DNA of 38,290 bases from Flavobacterium aeripolare (GCF_013294025.1 NZ_JABSNL010000016.1:1-38290), one strand, 5' to 3'. Counted from the stretch's first letter, positions 7,625 to 18,200 are shown. The notes: generated from the letters alone by a model not told the origin. Made by a program: numbers and translations.

Positions 7625-8332
7625 TTAATTTTCGTTAACAAATACAATGCTATGACAGGCGACAATCGCTGCTGTTTCTGTTCTTAAGCGTGTGTTACCT
7701 AGAGAAACTGCTGTATAATCGTTTTCTAAAGCTAATGCAATTTCTTTAAGCGAAAAGTCACCTTCTGGACCTATTAATAAGGTAATGTCTGTGTCAGGTT
7801 TTAAAACTGATTTTAATGTTTTCTTATTTTGCTCCTCACAGTGTGCAATAAGTAACTGCCCGTTTTGCTCTTTTTTTATAAATTCCTTCAATGATATTGC
7901 ATCATTTAATTTAGGCAAGTACGCTTCGTTTGATTGCTTTAAAGCAGTTAAAATGATTTTTTCAAAACGCTCTTTGTTGATTACTTTACGTTCAGATCTA
8001 TCGCAAATTATAGGCGTGATTTCCTGAATTCCTATTTCTGTCGCTTTCTCTAGAAATAGTTCGAATCGATCATTCATTTTTGTAGGGGCAACAGCAAGAT
8101 GTGTGTGAAAAGTAGATTTTGGTTTTACTTCAAAACTCAATACTTCTACCGTACATTTATTATCAGAAGCCAGTGTAATTTTGCATTCAGATATTAAGCC
8201 CATTCCATTTGAAACGTACAAAATGTCACCATCTTGCTTGCGTAAAACTTTGATAATGTGTTTGCTTTCTTCTTTATCGAATGAAAATTCGGTTGTTTGC
8301 TGGTTTATATTTTCGTTGTAAAATAATTGCAT
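7625..8332 (-). CDS. rsmE: 16S rRNA (uracil-1498-N3)-methyltransferase RsmE
   Basis: A 235-residue protein. An N-terminal PUA-like part contains H-I-I-K-V-L-R (25-31), the C-terminal SPOUT knot carries I-G-P-E-G-D-F-S (187-194), and L-G-N-T-R-L-R-T-E-T-A (211-221) forms the knotted SAM-binding loop. RsmE methylates N3 of U1498 in helix 44 of 16S rRNA. Its length is normal for the family. It starts five bases after tsaD and precedes the DUF4159 gene by 18 bases, all on the minus strand. Confidence 0.95.
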   Translation of the reverse strand: MQLFYNENINQQTTEFSFDKEESKHIIKVLRKQDGDILYVSNGMGLISECKITLASDNKCTVEVLSFEVKPKSTFHTHLAVAPTKMNDRFELFLEKATEIGIQEITPIICDRSERKVINKERFEKIILTALKQSNEAYLPKLNDAISLKEFIKKEQNGQLLIAHCEEQNKKTLKSVLKPDTDITLLIGPEGDFSLKEIALALENDYTAVSLGNTRLRTETAAIVACHSIVFVNEN

Positions 8333-8337
8333 CTTTC

Positions 8338-9360
8338 TTAAAATTGTATTCTTGCTTTTGAAACTACTGCTGCAGATTCAAATTGTTGTGATAAAAACTT
8401 TTGATAACCTACAATTCCAATCATTGCAGCATTATCGGTGGTGTATTCAAATTTAGGTACAAATGTTTTCCATCCGTATTTTCCTTCGGCTTCTTTAAGT
8501 GTTTTTCTAATTCCTGAGTTAGCCGAAACTCCGCCTCCTATAGCAATTTGCTTAATTCCGGTTTCTTTAACAGCTAACTTCAATTTGTCCATTAAGATTT
8601 CTATAATGGTGTACTGAATTGAAGCACATATGTCATTCATGTTCTCTGCAATAAAATCTGGATTTTGCAATTTCTGTTTTTGAACAAAATAGAGAATTGC
8701 AGTCTTTAAACCAGAGAAACTAAAATCTAGTCCTGGTACTTTTGGTTTTGTAAACTGAAATGCTTTTGGATTACCAAGTTGTGCGTTTTTGTCTACTAGT
8801 GGTCCGCCAGGGTAAGGTAATCCTAAAATTTTTGCGCTTTTGTCAAATGCTTCACCTACTGCATCATCAGTAGTTTCCCCTATAATAGTCATTTTAAAGT
8901 AGTCTTCTACTTTTACAATTTGAGTATGGCCTCCACTTATAGTCAATGCTAGAAACGGAAAAGTAGGTTTTTCAAACCCTTCTTCATTTATAAAATGTGC
9001 TAATATATGTGCGTGCATGTGATTTACAGCAATTAACGGAATTTGTAGTGCTAACGCAAATGACTTTGCAAATGAACTCCCTACAAGCAAAGAACCCATT
9101 AGTCCGGGGCCTTGAGTAAAAGCAACAGCACTAAGTTGCTCCTTTGTAATGTTGGCTTTTTTAAGCGCAGCATCAATTACGGGAACTATATTTTGCTGAT
9201 GTGCACGAGACGCGAGTTCAGGTACAACACCACCATATTGTGTGTGAATAAGTTGATTTGCTACAACATTTGAGAGTACATTATCGTTATGCAATACAGC
9301 TGCTGCGGTATCGTCACAAGAACTTTCGATAGCAAGAATAAAAACCTTGGGATTTTGCAT
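8338..9360 (-). CDS. tsaD: tRNA N6-adenosine threonylcarbamoyltransferase TsaD
   Basis: A 340-residue Kae1/Gcp-family protein that transfers the threonylcarbamoyl group to A37 of ANN-decoding tRNAs, working with TsaB and TsaE (not in this window). Visible motifs are E-S-S-C-D-D at 12-17, the metal-binding N-H-M-H-A-H at 113-118 (His114 and His118), S-G-G-H-T near residue 145, a G-G-G-V-S-A-N-S-G block and a terminal TTDNAAMIG. The start is set at MQNPKV; an in-frame ATG four codons upstream would add MCLF, which is atypical. It leads the tsaD-rsmE-DUF4159 operon and is divergent from tamB. Confidence 0.96.
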   Translation of the reverse strand: MQNPKVFILAIESSCDDTAAAVLHNDNVLSNVVANQLIHTQYGGVVPELASRAHQQNIVPVIDAALKKANITKEQLSAVAFTQGPGLMGSLLVGSSFAKSFALALQIPLIAVNHMHAHILAHFINEEGFEKPTFPFLALTISGGHTQIVKVEDYFKMTIIGETTDDAVGEAFDKSAKILGLPYPGGPLVDKNAQLGNPKAFQFTKPKVPGLDFSFSGLKTAILYFVQKQKLQNPDFIAENMNDICASIQYTIIEILMDKLKLAVKETGIKQIAIGGGVSANSGIRKTLKEAEGKYGWKTFVPKFEYTTDNAAMIGIVGYQKFLSQQFESAAVVSKARIQF

Positions 9361-9389
9361 AAAAAGGCACAAATTTTGAATTATATTTG
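9354..9389 (+). promoter_or_regulatory. Candidate tamB promoter overlapping the tsaD start
   Basis: TTTG at 9354-9357 and TATATTTG at 9382-9389 resemble the -33 and -7 elements, but the 24-base spacer is slightly long. The box lies 122 bases before the proposed tamB start, in the divergent gap with tsaD. Confidence 0.35.
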
Positions 9390-9511
9390 ACGAGCCGAAT
9401 TTTATTTTATTTATTTTTACGGCGCAGCCAAAATTAAAGAATTTTTCTTAAAGGCAGTGCCATTTATAAAGGCAAAATCACATTTCTGAACAAAATATAA
9501 TTATCTAAAGT

Positions 9512-12500
9512 ATCAAAAAATTCATTAAAATAATTTTACGTCTTTTTCTAGGACTTATCATTCTATTGCTATTGGGTGCAATATCGTTGTCTGTCCCTTT
9601 TGTTCAAACTAAGATTGCGCAGTATTTTACTAAGAGTATCAATGATGATTTTGGAACAAAAATTAGTATTGATGGTGTGAGAATATCTGTCTTTGGTGGT
9701 GTGAAATTTAAAAATGTAATGATTCGTGATCATCATAATGATACACTTATTTTTACTCGAATTCTCAATACAAATATTTTAGAAGGAAAGAAAATTCTAG
9801 ACGGAGATCTTATCTTTGGCGATATCCGCTTAGATGGTTTGGTTTTTAATATGAAGAGGTATAAAAATGAGAAAGATACCAACTTTGATTATTTTATAAA
9901 TGCTTTTAATACAGGCAAACCATCTAATAAAAATTTTCTTTTAAAAACAAATAGTGCTACGATTTCTGATGGTCGTTTTATATTAATAGACGAAAATAAA
10001 GAAAACCCTAAAGATGTTGATTTTAAACGTCTCAACATAAAATTAAGCAACTTCTTAATTTACGGACCTGCTATTAAAACTAAAATTGAAAAGATGTCTT
10101 TTCAAGACTATCGAGGATTATACGTCGCAGATCTTAGTACTGATTTCAGCTATACAAAAACAAGTATTAAATTAGAGAATTTGAATTTGTTGACAAAAGA
10201 GTCTGCTTTAAAAGGGGATGTGTTTTTAAAATATACTATCGCCGATTTTCAAGATTTTAATAATAAGGTGAAGTTTGATATAAAATTAAAATCAGCTCAC
10301 TTAGCTACTAATGACATTCGTAACTTTTATGACGAACTTGCAAAAAACCAATTTTTTGATTTCACTAGTCGCATAACGGGGCCGTTGAATAATCTAGTAT
10401 TGTCTAATTTAAAATTAACTGATTCGAAGAATACAAAAATACAAGGGCAAATTAATTTTAAAAACTTATTTGGGAAAGAGGGTCAGCCATTTTTTATGAA
10501 TGGTAATTTTAAAAATGTAAGTAGCAGCTACGATAATTTAACTGCGATGTTGCCAAATATTCTAGGTAAAAAACTGCCTGAAGAATTAAAGAAATTAGGT
10601 AATTTCTCAATTATAGGAAGCACAAGTGTAAGTAAAACGGCACTTACTGCTGATTTTTCATTGGATACAGAAATAGGTAAAGTACAATCTGTATTATCGA
10701 TGAACAGTATTGATTTTATCGATAAGGCATCTTATGCTGGAAATATTGTCTTAGTAGATTTTAATGTGGGTGAGTTGCTAGGTAGTGAGGATCTAGGTTT
10801 GGTTAGCATGAATATCGATGTTGATGGAAAGGGATTTACCGAAAAATATTTAAATACAGCATTAAAAGGAGATGTAACAAAAATTGATTTCAAAAAATAT
10901 ACTTACACAAATGTTGTCGTTAATGGTAATTTTAAAGCACCTAATTATAAAGGGCAAATATCTGTTAATGACCCTAATTTAAGCATGAACTTTGATGGAT
11001 TAGTCGATCTAAGAAACAAAGAGAATAAGTATGACTTTCATATCACGGTAGAAAATTCAGACTTGCACAAATTAAATTTGGTTGTTGATCCTCTTTCTAA
11101 ATTTAGAGGAGATGTGCTCGTTCAAGTAACAGGAAATACAATCGAGAACTTACAAGGAAATGTGTACATTCAAAAAACGTCTTACGAGAATGAGAAAGAT
11201 GTGTACATTTTTGACGATTTTAATATTGCATCTAAATTTGACAAAGATCGTGTGCGAACAATTACAGTTAATTCACCGGACATTGTAGAAGGTGAGATTG
11301 TAGGGAAATTTCAATTTAGTCAATTAGGGAATCTTATTCGAAATTCCTTAGGTAGCTTATACACAAACTTCAAACCTGATAAAGTTAGCAAGGGACAGTT
11401 TTTAAAATTTGATTTCACTATCTACAACAAAATTATCGAAATATTCTATCCAGAGATGTCTATCGGGACTAATACTGTAGTGAAAGGTAATATCAAATCT
11501 GATAGTCAAGAATTTAAACTTAATTTCAATTCGCCACAAATATTATTGGCTAAGAACAGCTTTGATAATATTAGAATAGCTATTGATAATAAGAATCCAC
11601 TTTATAATGCATTTGTCGAGTTAGACAGTATCAAAACACCGTACTATAAGATACGCGATTTCAGCTTGATTAACGTTACAATGAAGGATACCTTATTTTT
11701 TAGAACTGAGTTTAAAGGAGGTAAGAAAGGGGAGGATTATTTTAATCTCAATTTATACCACACCATTAATAAGGACAATCTAAATGTAGTGGGCGTAAGC
11801 AAATCTGAAATGAAATTTAAAGATTATCTGTGGTATTTAAATGAGGAGGATAAACCTAATAATCAAGTGGTTTTTGATAAATCATTCAAGAACTTTAAGA
11901 TTGATGACTTTATATTGTCACATGAAGATCAGGCAATAACTTTAGTAGGGACGATTAAGGATTTGATAAATAAAGATTTACAACTTAGTTTTAAAGATGT
12001 TGATTTGTATCGAATAACTCCTGATAATGAAAAATTCATTTTCAAGGGTAATATAAATGGAGAAGTCAACTTTAAGCAAAATAACGAAGTTTATAAGCCT
12101 ACTGCGTCGCTGGTTATTGATCAATTGAATATTAATAACACGGCATTGGGTGAGTTGAATTTTAACATTGAGGGCGATAAGAACTTACAGAAATTTGTCA
12201 TTAATTCCTCGGTTAAAAATGAAAATGTAGAATCACTTAGTGCAAATGGTAATTTTGAAATTGTAGGAAAGGAAACTTTATTAGATTTAAAGGTGGCTTT
12301 GTCTAAATTCAATTTAGGCATATTAGGTTCGCTAGGTGGAGAGGTTTTATCTAATATTCGAGGGTTGCTAACCGGGAATGCAAATGTGAGCGGGAATTTA
12401 AAGAAACCTAAAATAAATGGACGACTCTTTGTAGACGACGCCGGACTCACTGTACCTTATTTAAATGTAGATTATGAATTGGGAGGCCGTTCAATTATCG

Positions 12501-13999
12501 ATCTAGCAGATGAGAAATTCCTTTTTAGAAACAACACTTTAACTGATACAAAGTTTGATACAAAAGGGACTTTAAATGGAACAGTGGAGCATAATAACTT
12601 TGCTGATTGGAAGCTTGATCTTACCATAAATAGTAATAGGCTTGTAGCACTAGATACTAAAGATAAGGATGATGCTGCTTATTATGGGACTGCATTTATA
12701 GATGGTACAGCAACCATAAAAGGACCTACAAATAGTTTGTTTATAAAAGTAGCGGCGCGATCAGAAAAAGGAACATCAGTAAAAATCCCTATTAATGACG
12801 CCGAGAGTGTAAGTGATAATTCGTTTATTCATTTCCTTACACCTAAGGAGAAGCGCAATATAGAGTTGGGAATTGTAGATAACACTAAAAAGTATGGTGG
12901 TCTACAATTAGAATTTGACTTAGATATCACTCCGGATGCCGAAGTAGAGGTTATTCTTGATCGAAATTCAGGCCATGGAATGAAAGGAAAAGGATATGGA
13001 ACATTATTATTTAAAATTAATACACTAGGTTCATTTAATATGTGGGGAGATTTCCAACCTTATGAAGGAACATATAATTTCAAGTATGGTGGATTTATAG
13101 ATAAAAAGTTTGATGTTAAAAAAGGAGGATCAATCTCTTGGGAAGGGAATCCATTGAAGGCACAACTGAATTTAGAGGCGGTTTATAAAACCAATGCAAA
13201 TCCAGCAGTATTACTTGATAACTCTTCTTTTAGTCGAAAAGTTCCCGTAGAGGTGGTGATAGGTATTCGAGGCGATTTGGCTAGTCCTGAACCCGATTTC
13301 AATATTGAATTCCCTACCGTGAGTAATGTTTTAAAATCTGAAATTCAATATAAATTGAATGACAAAGATGTACGACTAACGCAAGCACTTTACTTATTAT
13401 CATCCGGTGGATTCTTAAGTCCAGAGGGTGTAAGTCAGTCTGATTTTTCAGGTAGTTTATTTGAAACAGCTTCTGGATTGCTAGGTGGAATCATTCAATC
13501 TGATAGTGAGAAGTTTAAAGTTGGTTTGAATTACACACCTGCTGATAAACGACTAGGTAAAGAAACTGATGGTAGAGTAATTGCTACGATAACTTCAAAA
13601 ATAAACGAGCGCGTTACTATTAATGGTAAGTTAGGTGTGCCTTTTGGGGGTGTCAATGAATCAGCTATTGTGGGCGATTTAGAAGTACAATATCGTGTCA
13701 ACGAAGATGGAACCTTGAATTTGCGAATCTTTAATAGAGAAAATGACATCAATTACATAGGAGAGGGAATAGGATATACACAAGGTGTGGGTATTTCTTA
13801 TGAAGTAGATTTTGACACTTTCAAAGAATTAATCAACAAGATATTTAAAGATCAAAAACTAGAGCAAGCCAAGCAGGTCAAGAATGAGATTCAAGATTCG
13901 GCTTTATCTCCGGACTATATTAATTTTAATAAGCCTAATTCACCTAAGAAGCCTACGGTTGAAAAAAACAAAGAAGCAGTACTTCCTGAAGAGAACTAG
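9512..13999 (+). CDS. tamB: TamB-family translocation/assembly protein (DUF490)
   Basis: A very large AsmA/TamB-like protein of about 1,495 residues: an N-terminal signal anchor followed by Q-T-K-I-A-Q-Y-F, long repeated beta-rich segments, and a C-terminal TamB domain (roughly the last 450 residues, including the G-x-M-x-G-x-G-Y and W-G-D-F-Q-P-Y-E-G-T-Y-N-F regions). TamB-like proteins form a hydrophobic groove spanning the periplasm and serve outer-membrane protein assembly and phospholipid traffic. The start is a problem. The frame is open from the stop at 9506-9508, and IKKFIKIILRLFLGL reads as a normal TamB anchor, but ATC (9512) stands where ATG is expected. The first conventional codon, TTG at 9566, would cut the membrane segment. 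I therefore place the start at 9512 tentatively. A terminator follows. Confidence 0.88.
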   Translation: MKKFIKIILRLFLGLIILLLLGAISLSVPFVQTKIAQYFTKSINDDFGTKISIDGVRISVFGGVKFKNVMIRDHHNDTLIFTRILNTNILEGKKILDGDLIFGDIRLDGLVFNMKRYKNEKDTNFDYFINAFNTGKPSNKNFLLKTNSATISDGRFILIDENKENPKDVDFKRLNIKLSNFLIYGPAIKTKIEKMSFQDYRGLYVADLSTDFSYTKTSIKLENLNLLTKESALKGDVFLKYTIADFQDFNNKVKFDIKLKSAHLATNDIRNFYDELAKNQFFDFTSRITGPLNNLVLSNLKLTDSKNTKIQGQINFKNLFGKEGQPFFMNGNFKNVSSSYDNLTAMLPNILGKKLPEELKKLGNFSIIGSTSVSKTALTADFSLDTEIGKVQSVLSMNSIDFIDKASYAGNIVLVDFNVGELLGSEDLGLVSMNIDVDGKGFTEKYLNTALKGDVTKIDFKKYTYTNVVVNGNFKAPNYKGQISVNDPNLSMNFDGLVDLRNKENKYDFHITVENSDLHKLNLVVDPLSKFRGDVLVQVTGNTIENLQGNVYIQKTSYENEKDVYIFDDFNIASKFDKDRVRTITVNSPDIVEGEIVGKFQFSQLGNLIRNSLGSLYTNFKPDKVSKGQFLKFDFTIYNKIIEIFYPEMSIGTNTVVKGNIKSDSQEFKLNFNSPQILLAKNSFDNIRIAIDNKNPLYNAFVELDSIKTPYYKIRDFSLINVTMKDTLFFRTEFKGGKKGEDYFNLNLYHTINKDNLNVVGVSKSEMKFKDYLWYLNEEDKPNNQVVFDKSFKNFKIDDFILSHEDQAITLVGTIKDLINKDLQLSFKDVDLYRITPDNEKFIFKGNINGEVNFKQNNEVYKPTASLVIDQLNINNTALGELNFNIEGDKNLQKFVINSSVKNENVESLSANGNFEIVGKETLLDLKVALSKFNLGILGSLGGEVLSNIRGLLTGNANVSGNLKKPKINGRLFVDDAGLTVPYLNVDYELGGRSIIDLADEKFLFRNNTLTDTKFDTKGTLNGTVEHNNFADWKLDLTINSNRLVALDTKDKDDAAYYGTAFIDGTATIKGPTNSLFIKVAARSEKGTSVKIPINDAESVSDNSFIHFLTPKEKRNIELGIVDNTKKYGGLQLEFDLDITPDAEVEVILDRNSGHGMKGKGYGTLLFKINTLGSFNMWGDFQPYEGTYNFKYGGFIDKKFDVKKGGSISWEGNPLKAQLNLEAVYKTNANPAVLLDNSSFSRKVPVEVVIGIRGDLASPEPDFNIEFPTVSNVLKSEIQYKLNDKDVRLTQALYLLSSGGFLSPEGVSQSDFSGSLFETASGLLGGIIQSDSEKFKVGLNYTPADKRLGKETDGRVIATITSKINERVTINGKLGVPFGGVNESAIVGDLEVQYRVNEDGTLNLRIFNRENDINYIGEGIGYTQGVGISYEVDFDTFKELINKIFKDQKLEQAKQVKNEIQDSALSPDYINFNKPNSPKKPTVEKNKEAVLPEEN

Positions 14000-14021
14000 T
14001 CTAATTCGATCTAAAATAATC

Positions 14022-14053
14022 ACCCTATCAATTAAGTTTGATAGGGTTTTTTT
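14022..14053 (+). terminator. Terminator after tamB
   Basis: ACCCTATCAA (14022-14031) pairs with TTGATAGGGT (14038-14047) around a 6-base loop, followed by T7. Confidence 0.92.
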
Positions 14054-14289
14054 ATAGCCCAAAGGGGAGCAAAAAATAGAAATAGTCTTACTACTACAAA
14101 AAATTAGTTTGCTATTATTTAAAGTGTTAATAACCTTCATAAAAAGTGTCACTATTTGCTAATTTCTGTTTAATCTTTAAAGATTAATTCTAAAATTTAA
14201 TTATTGTTAAAAAATATTGGATATTTTTTGATTTTTCGAAAACTTATTAACGAAAACGTTTGAATTTAGTTGCGCTATTAAAATTATCA

Positions 14290-14320
14290 TTTGCATAACG
14301 TTTTTACGTCGTTATGTTTG
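14290..14320 (+). promoter_or_regulatory. Promoter of pfkA
   Basis: TTTG (14290-14293), a 19-base spacer and TATGTTTG (14313-14320) match the flavobacterial consensus in both sequence and spacing. Transcription would start near 14326, about 20 bases before the ATG at 14348. It also rules out a longer pfkA frame that would begin inside the promoter at 14291. Confidence 0.7.
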
Positions 14321-14347
14321 TTAATTTTACATTCAAATAGTATTACA

Positions 14348-15334
14348 ATGCCAGAAAAAATAAGAAAAGTAGGAGTGTTAACATCAGGGGGAGATTCTCC
14401 AGGGATGAATGCTGCCATTAGAGCTGTGGTTCGTACTTGTGCATATCATAACATTGAATGCATCGGAATTTATAGAGGTTATCAAGGAATGATTGAGGGA
14501 GATTTTAAAGAAATGGGACCTCGATCAGTAAATAATATAGTAAATAAAGGAGGGACGATTTTAAAATCGGCTCGTTCTTTAGAGTTCAAAACTCCAGAAG
14601 GTAGAAAGAAAGCTCATGACAATCTTGTAAAAGCAGGAATTGATGCTTTAGTGGTTGTAGGTGGAGATGGAACCTTTACTGGTGGATTAATTTTTAATAC
14701 TGAGTTTGACTTTCCGATCATGGGAATACCAGGAACTATTGATAATGATATTTTTGGTACTAGTCACACACTTGGTTATGATACTGCTTTAAATACGGTA
14801 GTAGAAGTAATCGATAAAATTAGAGATACTGCAAGTTCGCATAACCGATTGTTTTTTGTAGAGGTGATGGGTAGAGATGCTGGTCATATTGCACTTAATG
14901 CAGGTATTGGGGCAGGAGCTGAGGAAATACTAATTCCTGAGGAAGACTTGGGATTAGAACGTTTACTGGATTCTTTGAAAAAAAGTAAAGCGTCTGGAAA
15001 ATCTTCAAGTATCGTAGTAATTGCAGAAGGTGATAAAATAGGTAAGAATGTATTCGAATTAAAAGATTACGTCGAGGCTAATTTACCAGAGTACGACGTG
15101 AGAGTTTCTGTATTAGGGCACATGCAAAGAGGTGGATCGCCATCATGTTTTGATAGAGTCCTTGCAAGTAGGTTAGGTGTAAAAGCTGTAGAGTCTTTAC
15201 TGGAAGGGAAATCAAATTACATGGTAGGTTTACAAAGTGATGCTGTGATTTTAACACCATTAGAGCAAGCAATAAAAGGGAAGTCAGAGATTGACAGAGA
15301 ATTATTGCGTGTGTCTGATATCATGTCAACATAA
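14348..15334 (+). CDS. pfkA: ATP-dependent 6-phosphofructokinase
   Basis: A 328-residue bacterial PFK that phosphorylates fructose 6-phosphate in the committed step of glycolysis. G-G-D-S-P-G-M-N-A (14-22) binds ATP phosphate, G-G-D-G-T (105-109) has Gly where pyrophosphate-dependent enzymes carry Asp, and P-G-T-I-D-N-D (128-134) holds the catalytic Asp132. M-G-R-x-A-G and the H-M-Q-R-G-G-S-P block are also present. The length matches the E. coli PfkA class. The start at MPEKIRKVGV follows the mapped promoter. gapA follows 83 bases downstream on the same strand. Confidence 0.97.
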   Translation: MPEKIRKVGVLTSGGDSPGMNAAIRAVVRTCAYHNIECIGIYRGYQGMIEGDFKEMGPRSVNNIVNKGGTILKSARSLEFKTPEGRKKAHDNLVKAGIDALVVVGGDGTFTGGLIFNTEFDFPIMGIPGTIDNDIFGTSHTLGYDTALNTVVEVIDKIRDTASSHNRLFFVEVMGRDAGHIALNAGIGAGAEEILIPEEDLGLERLLDSLKKSKASGKSSSIVVIAEGDKIGKNVFELKDYVEANLPEYDVRVSVLGHMQRGGSPSCFDRVLASRLGVKAVESLLEGKSNYMVGLQSDAVILTPLEQAIKGKSEIDRELLRVSDIMST

Positions 15335-15384
15335 TATTTTCGAAAAAACACACAGTGTAATTTTCGAATAAAAAAAGATAATAA

Positions 15385-16422
<1,038 letters not shown>

Positions 16423-16437
16423 TCAATCATAAATATA

Positions 16438-16474
16438 AAAATCCCGTCAAATTACTTTTTGACGGGATTTTTTT
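16438..16474 (+). terminator. Terminator after gapA
   Basis: AAAATCCCGTCAAA pairs with TTTGACGGGATTTT around a short loop and runs into a long T tract (T9). It starts 15 bases after the gapA stop codon. Confidence 0.94.
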
Positions 16475-16560
16475 TTAAATTTTTTCAAAAATGTATCAGG
16501 AAATGTCTTATTTTAGAACATAATTTGGTACAATTATAACCAAACCTTAAACCGATAAAA

Positions 16561-17415
16561 ATGAAGTTAATAGTTGATAGTGGTTCTACTAAGGCCGACT
16601 GGATTGCAATAGATGATGAAGGAAAAGTGTTGTTTACAACACAAACATTAGGATTAAATCCTGAGATTCTAGAAAATGACGAAATCATTAGTCGCTTGAA
16701 TGATCGTTTTGATATTTTGCAAAATAAAAGTAATGCGACACATCTATTTTTTTACGGTGCTGGTTGTGGTACTGATAAAATGAAAAGAACATTGACAGAT
16801 GCTTTTCAAAATTATTTTGTTAATGCAGTAATTTCTGTTGAGGAGGATACGTATGCTGCAGCTTATGCAACAACACCTAAAGGGGAGGAAGCTATAGTTG
16901 CCATACTAGGAACGGGCTCTAATTGCAGTTATTTTGATGGTACAAAACTACATCAAAAAGTACAGTCATTAGGATATATAATTATGGATGACTGTAGTGG
17001 AAATGTTTTTGGAAAAGAATTAATTCGAAAATATTATTTCAATAAAATGCCACAAGAGCTTGCTGTTGAGTTTGAGAAGGAATACAACGTAGAGCCTGAT
17101 TTTATTAAGAGTAAGTTATATAAGGAAGCAAATCCAAATGCTTATTTGGCTACTTTTGCTAAGTTTTTAATCCAGCATAAAGACCACGAATTCTGTAAAA
17201 AAATCATTTTTAAGGGAATGAAATCTTTTGTAAAAAATTACATTAAGCAGTTTGATAATTGTAAAGATATTCCAGTTCACTTTGTAGGTTCTATTGCCTT
17301 TTATTTAAAAGAAGAATTACAAGAAACATTTGATAAATATGAACTTACGTTAGGTAATGTTTTGAGAAGACCAATTGATGGTTTGATCGCTTATCATGTA
17401 GCTAATAAGGATTAA
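16561..17415 (+). CDS. BadF/BadG-family sugar kinase (N-acetylglucosamine kinase-like)
   Basis: A 284-residue member of the ASKHA fold. D-S-G-S-T-K-A-D-W (6-14) is the phosphate-1 loop, Y-G-A-G-C-G (65-70) the connect region, and I-L-G-T-G-S-N (115-121) the phosphate-2 loop, with a C-terminal adenosine motif around the V-G-S-I-A-F segment. Members closest in size act on N-acetylglucosamine or related amino sugars, which would fit peptidoglycan recycling. The substrate is inferred, not shown. The gene lies after the gapA terminator and two bases before mgsA, so the two are one transcription unit. Confidence 0.85.
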   Translation: MKLIVDSGSTKADWIAIDDEGKVLFTTQTLGLNPEILENDEIISRLNDRFDILQNKSNATHLFFYGAGCGTDKMKRTLTDAFQNYFVNAVISVEEDTYAAAYATTPKGEEAIVAILGTGSNCSYFDGTKLHQKVQSLGYIIMDDCSGNVFGKELIRKYYFNKMPQELAVEFEKEYNVEPDFIKSKLYKEANPNAYLATFAKFLIQHKDHEFCKKIIFKGMKSFVKNYIKQFDNCKDIPVHFVGSIAFYLKEELQETFDKYELTLGNVLRRPIDGLIAYHVANKD

Positions 17416-17417
17416 TT

Positions 17418-17786
17418 ATGATGGAAATTGCGATTATAGCACACGATGGAAAGAAAGCAGATATGGTTCAGTTTTTAAATAAAAACAAGCTGCTTTTGCA
17501 AAAAGAAAATATAAAGTTAATTGCTACTGGAACAACAGGAAGCAAGGCAGAAAATGCAGGATTTAAGGTGAAAAGGATGTTGTCTGGACCGCTAGGAGGC
17601 GATGCTCAAATTGCTGCTAGAGTAGCAGAGGGCAAAACTAAGATGGTTTTGTTTTTTAAAGATCCTCTTGCGAGTCATGCTCATGAAGTAGATATAAACA
17701 TGTTGCTTCGTGTGTGTGATGTACACAATGTGCCTATCGCCACAAACGAAGCAACTGCTCAATTATTATTGAAGGCTATAGTATAG
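17418..17786 (+). CDS. mgsA: Methylglyoxal synthase
   Basis: A short (122-residue) enzyme converting dihydroxyacetone phosphate to methylglyoxal and phosphate, a bypass that releases phosphate when triose phosphates pile up. Conserved sites are H-D-G-K-K at 9-13, T-G-T-T-G (37-41), the signature G-P-L-G-G-D (57-62) with catalytic Asp62, D-P at 82-83, His89 in S-H-A-H-E-V-D and A-T-N near the C-terminus. E. coli MgsA has about 30 more residues, mostly at the ends. It overlaps the convergent ridA gene by 11 bases. Either of the first two ATGs could be the start. Confidence 0.96.
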   Translation: MMEIAIIAHDGKKADMVQFLNKNKLLLQKENIKLIATGTTGSKAENAGFKVKRMLSGPLGGDAQIAARVAEGKTKMVLFFKDPLASHAHEVDINMLLRVCDVHNVPIATNEATAQLLLKAIV

Positions 17787-18159
17787 CAGTCATTGAAATT
17801 TCTACATTTACATTTTTTGGCAAACAAGCCACTTGAACCGTTTCACGAGCTGGAGCGGTTTTTTCGTTGAAATAAGTAGCATAAACAGTATTTATTTTAG
17901 CAAAATCATTCATATCCATGATGAATATTGTAGTTTTTACAACATGCTCAAATGTCATCCCTGCAGCTGTTAGTACCGCTTTCATATTTTCCATTACCTG
18001 CTTCGTTTCAGCTTCGATTGAACCTGTTACTAGTTCGCCAGTTGCTGGATCAATAGCAATTTGCCCTGAAGTATATAAAGTGTCTCCTTTTAATATTGCT
18101 TGACTGTATGGCCCAATAGGTGCCGGCGCTTGATCTGTGAATATGATTTTTTTTGTCAT
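17776..18159 (-). CDS. ridA: RidA-family enamine/imine deaminase
   Basis: A 127-residue YjgF/RidA protein that hydrolyses reactive 2-aminoacrylate-type enamines and imines released by PLP enzymes. P-I-G-P-Y-S-Q-A (14-21), Y-T-S-G-Q-I (29-34), the substrate-binding Arg105 in P-A-R-E-T-V and Glu120 in N-V-E-I are all in place, so it belongs to the active RidA subgroup. It lies 69 bases after lptD on the same strand. Its 3' end overlaps that of mgsA by 11 bases with no terminator between. Confidence 0.95.
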   Translation of the reverse strand: MTKKIIFTDQAPAPIGPYSQAILKGDTLYTSGQIAIDPATGELVTGSIEAETKQVMENMKAVLTAAGMTFEHVVKTTIFIMDMNDFAKINTVYATYFNEKTAPARETVQVACLPKNVNVEISMTAIL

Positions 18160-18200
18160 GATTTTTATTTTTAAGTTGTACTTTCTATTCTATTATTTTT

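Noticed and set aside
12121..12450. Antisense frame of 109 codons within tamB
   Set aside because: Mirror frame of a coding region, rich in Ser/Pro/Leu as expected from antisense of this codon usage; no start signal or motif.
14291..14347. Longer pfkA with 19 extra N-terminal residues
   Set aside because: The extension begins inside the TTTG...TATGTTTG promoter and adds no known PFK sequence; MPEKIRKVGV fits the family start.
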